From the NCBI RefSeq assembly GCF_001436395.1, contig NZ_AZGJ01000006.1, forward strand, positions 1 through 62,893: 62,893 bases of DNA, written 5' to 3'. The position numbers and the translations under genes are program-made. Each line of letters begins with the position of its first letter. Position 1 is the first letter of the stretch. Shown piece after piece: positions 58,255 through 62,893 of this stretch. This DNA is from Secundilactobacillus malefermentans DSM 5705 = KCTC 3548. GTDB taxonomy: Bacteria > Bacillota > Bacilli > Lactobacillales > Lactobacillaceae. Below the pieces are notes generated by a model. It did no database searches and had not been told where the DNA came from. It saw only the letters and a list, made by a program, of their open reading frames with translations.

Positions 58255-59520
58255 ATGAGTGAAAAGAATGATAATGCAGACTTATTAAACGCATTAAACA
58301 GTGTTGAAGAAGTTAAAATTGGTGACGTTGTTAAGGGTGAAGTACTTGCCATTGATGATGACAAGCAAGCCATTGTTGGTATTGAAGGCGCCGGTATCGA
58401 AGGTGTTGTACCACAAAAAGAAATTTCAACAAAGCCAGTTGAAGACATCAGAGATGTTGTTAAAGTTGGTGACAAGCTTGATTTAGTTGTCATCTCAAAG
58501 ATTGGTAACGATAAAGAAGGCGGCAGTTACTTACTATCTGTTCGTCGTTTAGCAGCCCGAAAGATTTGGGATGATATTCAAAAAGAATACGAAGCTGGTC
58601 ATACATTGACTGCCCAAGTAACACAAGTTGTTAAGGGTGGCTTAGTAGTAGATGCTGGTGTACGTGGATTTGTACCCGCATCAATGATTACTGATCATTT
58701 CGTTGAAGATTTGAACCAATTTAAAGACCAATCATTAGAGTTTAAGATTATTGAAATCGAACCTAGTGAAAACAGATTAATCTTGTCACACCGTGCCATT
58801 GTTGAAGAACAAAAGGCTGAAGGTCGTGAAAAGGTTATGGAAACATTGACTGTTGGCGATACAGTTGAAGGAACAGTTGCTCGTTTGACTGACTTCGGTG
58901 CTTTCGTTGATCTTGGTGGCGTTGATGGATTAGTTCACGTTTCAGAAATTTCATACGAACGTGTCGGCAAGCCTTCAGACGTCTTAAAGGTTGGCGAAAA
59001 GGTTAACGTTAAGATTCTTTCTGTTGACGAAGACCGTAACCGAATTTCACTTTCAATCAAGCAAACACTTCCAGAACCATGGGATGGTATCGAAGAAAAA
59101 GCACCAGAAGGCGCAGTTCTTGAAGGAACTGTTAAGCGTTTGACTAGTTTTGGTGCCTTTGTTGAAGTATTCCCTGGCGTTGAAGGACTTGTTCACATTT
59201 CACAAATTGCTCATGAGCACATTGCAACACCAAATGATGTTCTTAAGACTGGTGAAAAGGTTAACGTTAAGGTTCTTGAAGTACACCCAGAGCGTCATCG
59301 TTTAGCATTATCAATCAAGGCTTTGATTGAAAAGCCAGCTGGTCTTGCTGAAGAAGACAACAACAACGAGAGCAAGAGAAGCAACAACAAACCTTCTAAG
59401 CGTCGTAACAACAACGTAAACGAACGTTCAATTGCCAATGCTCCTGAAGAAGATACTGGCTTTACTTTAGGTGACCTAATTGGTGATCAATTAAAGAACA
59501 GTGAAGATTCTGAAAAATAA
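58255..59520 (+). CDS. rpsA: 30S ribosomal protein S1
   Basis: RNA-binding protein with four S1 domains, roughly at residues 15-85, 103-170, 188-258 and 273-343; the last two are best conserved (GTVARLTDFGAFVDLGGVDGLVHVSE and GTVKRLTSFGAFVEV, quoted in part). The C-terminal tail is rich in Asn, Lys and Arg, then acidic. Four domains are usual for this group, against six in E. coli. It has 421 residues from ATG 58255, behind GAGGAGGA; a longer frame from 58231 includes that site. Biased codon use indicates high expression. Confidence 0.94.
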   Translation: MSEKNDNADLLNALNSVEEVKIGDVVKGEVLAIDDDKQAIVGIEGAGIEGVVPQKEISTKPVEDIRDVVKVGDKLDLVVISKIGNDKEGGSYLLSVRRLAARKIWDDIQKEYEAGHTLTAQVTQVVKGGLVVDAGVRGFVPASMITDHFVEDLNQFKDQSLEFKIIEIEPSENRLILSHRAIVEEQKAEGREKVMETLTVGDTVEGTVARLTDFGAFVDLGGVDGLVHVSEISYERVGKPSDVLKVGEKVNVKILSVDEDRNRISLSIKQTLPEPWDGIEEKAPEGAVLEGTVKRLTSFGAFVEVFPGVEGLVHISQIAHEHIATPNDVLKTGEKVNVKVLEVHPERHRLALSIKALIEKPAGLAEEDNNNESKRSNNKPSKRRNNNVNERSIANAPEEDTGFTLGDLIGDQLKNSEDSEK

Positions 59521-59532
59521 GCGTTAATTCGC

Positions 59533-59576
59533 TAATGGGCCGAGACGAAGTCATTTTTCGCCTCGTCCTTTTTTAT
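59533..59576 (+). terminator. Terminator after rpsA
   Basis: An imperfect hairpin pairing GGGCCGAGACGAA with TTCGCCTCGTCC, followed by TTTTTT. Confidence 0.72.
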
Positions 59577-59618
59577 TGATATGGAAGCTTTTATTTAAAA
59601 GAGAAGGGAGTGTTTTGC

Positions 59619-60929
59619 ATGGCAAAACCAGTTGTTGCAATTGTGGGTCGACCAAATGTTGGTAAATCGACAATTTTTAATCGAATTGCGGGTGACCGAA
59701 TTTCGATTGTTGAAGATACCCCTGGTGTTACCCGAGATCGAATTTATGCAAATTCGGAATGGATGGGAACCCAATTTAGCCTTATTGATACAGGCGGAAT
59801 AGATATTGGTGACGAGCCATTTTTGAAACAAATTTCAGAACAAGCAGAAGTTGCGATTGATGAAGCTGACGTGATTGTCTTTCTAGTTAGTGGTCGTGGT
59901 GGCGTGACGGATGCTGATGAGCACGTCGCAAGAATTCTGTACAAATCAAATAAACCCGTTATTTTAGCCGTAAACAAAGTTGACAACCCAGAAATGAGAG
60001 TTGGCATTTATGACTTTTACGCGCTAGGATTTGGCGATCCGTTCCCAATTTCAGGATCTCACGGAATTGGTTTAGGAGATCTCCTAGATGCAGTCGTGAA
60101 GGCCTTTCCTGAATCAGCTAATTATGAAGAGGATAAAACAATCCGCTTTAGTTTAATTGGCCGACCAAACGTTGGAAAATCGTCAATCGTCAACGCACTT
60201 TTGGGCACTGACCGGGTTATCGTATCCGATATCGCTGGTACAACTAGAGATGCAGTTGATACGCCGTTTACGACGCCGGATGGTGATGAATTCACGATGG
60301 TGGATACTGCCGGAATTAGAAAACGTGGTAAAGTTTACGAAAATACCGAGCGTTACAGTGTTATGCGGGCCATGAAGGCAATTGATAATTCAGACGTTGT
60401 GCTCTTTATTATCAATGCTGAAGAGGGCATTCGTGAACAAGACAAGAAGGTTGCAGGCTACGCCCATCAGGCTGGTCGAGGAATCGTTATTGTGGTTAAC
60501 AAATGGGATACGATTAAAAAGGATAACCACAGTTTGCATGACTTCGAAGTGCACGTTCGTGAAGAATTCCAGTATCTGGCCTATGCACCTATGATTTTTG
60601 TCTCTGCAAAGACTGGACAGCGACTCGAAAAGCTTCCTGAACTTATCAAAAAGGTTGCAACGAATCATGCCAAACGAGTACAGTCTGCAACGCTTAATGA
60701 TGTGATTGTTGATGCGGTTGCGATGAATCCAACCCCAACAATTAATCAACGCAGACTGCGAATTTACTACACAACACAAGTGGCTATTCAGCCACCAACA
60801 TTTGTCGTGTTTGTTAATGATCCGGAACTAATGCACTTTTCGTATGAGCGTTTCCTTGAGAATCAGATTCGAGCACACTTTGATTTTTCAGGAACCCCAA
60901 TTCGAATTATTGAACGCAAACGGAAGTAG
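59619..60929 (+). CDS. der: GTPase Der (EngA)
   Basis: Essential GTPase with two G domains in tandem, needed for 50S ribosome assembly. G1 boxes are [12 protein letters not shown] (about residue 10) and [12 protein letters not shown] (about 183). G3 boxes are DTGGID and [12 protein letters not shown]4 boxes are NKVDN and NKWDT. A C-terminal KH-like domain follows from about residue 355. It has 436 residues from ATG 59619, behind GAAGGGAG; a GTG at 59610 overlaps that site. Confidence 0.97.
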   Translation: MAKPVVAIVGRPNVGKSTIFNRIAGDRISIVEDTPGVTRDRIYANSEWMGTQFSLIDTGGIDIGDEPFLKQISEQAEVAIDEADVIVFLVSGRGGVTDADEHVARILYKSNKPVILAVNKVDNPEMRVGIYDFYALGFGDPFPISGSHGIGLGDLLDAVVKAFPESANYEEDKTIRFSLIGRPNVGKSSIVNALLGTDRVIVSDIAGTTRDAVDTPFTTPDGDEFTMVDTAGIRKRGKVYENTERYSVMRAMKAIDNSDVVLFIINAEEGIREQDKKVAGYAHQAGRGIVIVVNKWDTIKKDNHSLHDFEVHVREEFQYLAYAPMIFVSAKTGQRLEKLPELIKKVATNHAKRVQSATLNDVIVDAVAMNPTPTINQRRLRIYYTTQVAIQPPTFVVFVNDPELMHFSYERFLENQIRAHFDFSGTPIRIIERKRK

Positions 60930-60968
60930 GTAGATGCCCTGATTTCAACGGGTAAACTACCATTTTTA
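60929..60968 (+). terminator. Terminator after der
   Basis: A hairpin with arms GGTAG-atg-CCC and GGG-taaa-CTACC, followed by ATTTTT. Confidence 0.7.
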
Positions 60969-60983
60969 CGAAAACTTTTCGTA
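60967..60983. repeat. Palindrome between der and hup
   Basis: TACGAAAACTTTTCGTA is a perfect 17-base inverted repeat, about 60 bases upstream of the hup -35. It could be an operator or extend the der terminator region. Confidence 0.6.
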
Positions 60984-61040
60984 TATTTATGCAGACCGTT
61001 CGTATTATTCATAAAAAAGGTCAGAAAGCGCTTTTAAACC

Positions 61041-61069
61041 TTGTCATATAAGCCTTCTTGTGCTATCTT
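61041..61069 (+). promoter_or_regulatory. hup promoter
   Basis: TTGTCA (61041-61046), a 17-base spacer and TATCTT (61064-61069) with an extended TGC. A palindromic AAAGCGCTTT (61025-61034) lies just upstream and weakly resembles a cre core. Confidence 0.75.
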
Positions 61070-61081
61070 TGATTAAGAATC

Positions 61082-61155
61082 AATACGGTTGTCCGTATTC
61101 GTTTCATCATTTTTGGACCACTCAAGAATGACAGCTTAGATGGTTTTCCATCTAA
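61082..61155 (+). promoter_or_regulatory. Structured 5' leader of hup with two hairpins
   Basis: The predicted transcript has a leader of about 105 bases. It holds two perfect tetraloop hairpins: AATACGG-TTGT-CCGTATT (61082-61099) and TTAGATGG-TTTT-CCATCTAA (61136-61155). The second ends shortly before the GGGAGGTGA ribosome binding site. Confidence 0.65.
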
Positions 61156-61180
61156 TGATATTCCGGGAGGTGAAATTAAC

Positions 61181-61456
61181 ATGGCAAACAAAGCACAATT
61201 GGTTAACGATGTTGCATCAGCAACTGGTTTAACAAAGAAGGATGCAACTGCTGCAGTAGATGCAGTATTTGGTTCTGTTCAAGCAACTTTAGCTAAGGGC
61301 GAAAAGGTCCAATTAATCGGCTTTGGTAACTTCGAAGTTCGTGAACGTGCAGCTCGTAAGGGTCGCAATCCACAAACTGGACAAGAAATCCAAATTCCAG
61401 CAAGCAAAGTACCTGCATTTAAGCCAGGTAAAGCTTTAAAGGATGCTGTTAAATAA
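61181..61456 (+). CDS. hup: DNA-binding protein HU
   Basis: Abundant nucleoid protein that bends and wraps DNA as a dimer. It has 91 residues. The start is [20 protein letters not shown] and the DNA-binding arm includes [24 protein letters not shown] (quoted in part). ATG follows GGGAGGTGA. Codon use is strongly biased. It stands alone with its own promoter, a structured leader and a terminator. Confidence 0.97.
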   Translation: MANKAQLVNDVASATGLTKKDATAAVDAVFGSVQATLAKGEKVQLIGFGNFEVRERAARKGRNPQTGQEIQIPASKVPAFKPGKALKDAVK

Positions 61457-61472
61457 GCAATTATTTTACAGT

Positions 61473-61509
61473 GAGAAACCAGTGCGACGCTTGTCGGCTG
61501 GTTTTTTTG
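61473..61509 (+). terminator. Terminator after hup
   Basis: A hairpin AAACCAGTGCGAC / GTCGGCTGGTTT with loop GCTT and a run of T. Confidence 0.88.
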
Positions 61510-61589
61510 TTGGAGTTCTTTCTGTTGCATTTGTTGTGAGTCATGTTAATGTTTAACCCTAAACTGTTTAAAAAGAGGATGAAATTTTA

Positions 61590-62858
61590 TTGAGTTATTC
61601 TGAAACTGCATTAGACCTGCTTGAAAAAGGTCAACTTGACGATTTTAAAAAACAATTTGCGCTTGCACTTAGGCATGATGATGATGACACACTTTACGGC
61701 CTTGCGGAAGAACTGTACTCACTTGGCTTTATCAACCAGTCCAAACGAATATACGAAAATCTACTTAAAAAATATCCTGACGAAGATGAGTTACGCACAA
61801 ATTTGGCGGATATCTTGGTGGGGGAAGACAAAACCGATGAAGCACTGTTACTTTTAAACGAAATCAAACCTGATTCGTCGGCTTACGTCCAATCCCTAAT
61901 GGTGGCCGCTGATCTTTACCAAACGCAGGAACTCTTTGAAGTTAGCGAACAAAAGTTACTAAAAGCGCTGGAACTGGCACCTGACGAAACCGTTATTCGA
62001 TTTGCCTTGGCGGAACTGTATTTCACCATGCGTGAATTCGCCAAATCAATTCCCCTTTACATGCAGATTATTGAAGCGGGGAACCTAACTTTCTCTGCCG
62101 TTAACATTGTGGAGCGAGTCGGGGTAGCCTACGCAAACGAGGGCCGCTTTGAGCAAGCAGTGGGTTATTTGGAACAAGTCCATTCCGGTGAGATGACGCC
62201 TGACGTCAAATTTGAGCTAGGATTTACCTATCTCCAACTGAAAGATACCAAAAAAGCGATTGAGACGCTTTCTGAGCTACAAGAAAGTGATTCCCAGTAC
62301 ACTTCCCTATATCCATACCTAGGGCAGGCGTATGAGGCTGAAAATCAGAATGACGAAGCCTTGAAAGTCTTGCAGGAAGGTTTAGCCGTTGATGAATATA
62401 ATGAAAAGTTGTGGTTGCAGGCCGCCAAAACAGCTTTGAAGCTGGATGACGAAGATTTGGCGAAGCAATACCTTGATAAAGGTCGCCAATTGGATCCTGA
62501 AGACTTGGAAATTGCGATTCAATTATCGAATTTGTTTGTTAAACAGGAGAAATGGCAGGACAACATTGACCTAGTTTCAAGTTATCTAGATCAGGAAAAA
62601 GTTGATCCACAGCTTTACTGGAACTTAGCCGTCTCCTATAATCACCTTGAGAATTTGGACAAGGCGCAGGAAGCGTACGAAAATGCACAACCATTCTTTA
62701 TGGATCAAAAAGACTTCTTAAAGCCTGCCGTGTACTTCTTCAGAAAAGTCGGGCAAATGGAAATGGCCTTTACCTTACTTAAAAAGTATTTGGAACTTGT
62801 ACCAGAGGATGACGAAATGAACCTGTTGTTGGAAGATTTTCAGCAAATGGGATTTTAA
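61590..62858 (+). CDS. Tetratricopeptide repeat protein (YpiA-like)
   Basis: A 422-residue soluble protein made almost wholly of TPR helix pairs, with no signal peptide. Repeat-like segments are spaced about 34 residues apart, for example RIYENLLKKYPDEDELRTNLA, KLLKALELAPDETVIRFALAE and AYENAQPF near the end. TPR proteins act as protein-binding scaffolds; the partner is unknown. It follows hup, as in other lactobacilli and in B. subtilis where the relative is YpiA. TTG start behind AGAGGATGA. It is acidic overall. Confidence 0.88.
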   Translation: MSYSETALDLLEKGQLDDFKKQFALALRHDDDDTLYGLAEELYSLGFINQSKRIYENLLKKYPDEDELRTNLADILVGEDKTDEALLLLNEIKPDSSAYVQSLMVAADLYQTQELFEVSEQKLLKALELAPDETVIRFALAELYFTMREFAKSIPLYMQIIEAGNLTFSAVNIVERVGVAYANEGRFEQAVGYLEQVHSGEMTPDVKFELGFTYLQLKDTKKAIETLSELQESDSQYTSLYPYLGQAYEAENQNDEALKVLQEGLAVDEYNEKLWLQAAKTALKLDDEDLAKQYLDKGRQLDPEDLEIAIQLSNLFVKQEKWQDNIDLVSSYLDQEKVDPQLYWNLAVSYNHLENLDKAQEAYENAQPFFMDQKDFLKPAVYFFRKVGQMEMAFTLLKKYLELVPEDDEMNLLLEDFQQMGF

Positions 62859-62869
62859 GTTAACCGCAA

Positions 62870-62893
62870 CAAGAGGCTGGGACAAAAGTCCTA
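62870..62893 (+). terminator. Start of a hairpin cut by the window end
   Basis: AAGAGGCTGGGACAAAAGTCC looks like the left arm and loop of a terminator after the TPR gene, of the kind common in lactobacilli. The right arm lies outside the window. Confidence 0.45.

Noticed and set aside
1-62893. CRISPR array, toxin-antitoxin pair, defence system or other accessory island
   Set aside because: Reading both strands I found no repeat-spacer structure, no transposase or recombinase of an element, and no unexplained gene cluster. Nearly all genes are conserved core genes in conserved order.

Overview
The window is a compact stretch of core chromosome from a low-GC Gram-positive bacterium, almost certainly a member of the Lactobacillaceae. 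Three things support this: the gene orders truB-ribF-hrcA-grpE-dnaK-dnaJ-lepA, phoH-ybeY-dgkA-era-recO-glyQS-dnaG-rpoD and xerD-ribT-scpAB-rluB-ribU-ypbB-recQ-LysM-cmk-rpsA-der-hup-TPR; strong Shine-Dalgarno sites with many TTG and GTG starts; and T-box, CIRCE and CtsR control. Pyruvate kinase follows dnaE directly, with no pfkA between them. In homofermentative relatives pfkA normally sits there, so an obligately heterofermentative species is likely. The genus cannot be fixed from the sequence alone.

Layout. 1-8.9 kb: tRNA modification (truB), flavin synthesis (ribF), the HrcA-controlled chaperone operon and lepA. 8.9-16.6 kb: an unknown small gene, prmA-rsmE, a small membrane protein, the stringent-response gene rel, dtd, a HAD phosphatase, then fructosamine kinase and cell-wall amidase genes on the minus strand. 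16.7-20 kb: a T-box leader and hisS-aspS. 20-25.3 kb: a YitT protein, a wall teichoic acid cluster (TagB-like, TagG permease, TagF-like) and nfo. 25.3-30.7 kb: a PPDK-regulator family protein (minus), rpsU, yqeY and phoH-ybeY-dgkA-era-recO. 30.7-37.3 kb: a glycine T-box with glyQS, then dnaG-rpoD. 37.4-43.5 kb: trmK, a Nif3-family gene, pepT, CtsR-controlled clpB and a small DUF2929-like gene. 43.6-49.9 kb: dnaE, pyk and cvfB. 50-62.9 kb: xerD, ribT, scpA-scpB-rluB, an FMN riboswitch with ribU (split by a frameshift), ypbB-recQ, a LysM protein, cmk, rpsA, der, hup and a TPR protein.

The genes serve translation, protein folding, replication and segregation, envelope building and flavin supply. 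I see no mobile element, CRISPR array, prophage, tRNA or rRNA gene, and no undescribed multi-gene system. The most useful observations are regulatory or fine-scale: a probable ATT start for rel, a one-base frameshift in a T6 run that splits ribU behind an apparently intact FMN riboswitch, a His-to-Gln change in the DnaG zinc motif, a cre-like site upstream of pyk, two CIRCE copies flanking the hrcA promoter, an overlapping Asp/His specifier in the hisS-aspS T-box, and several strong unassigned hairpins. All intergenic stretches over about 150 bases are accounted for by the regulatory entries.
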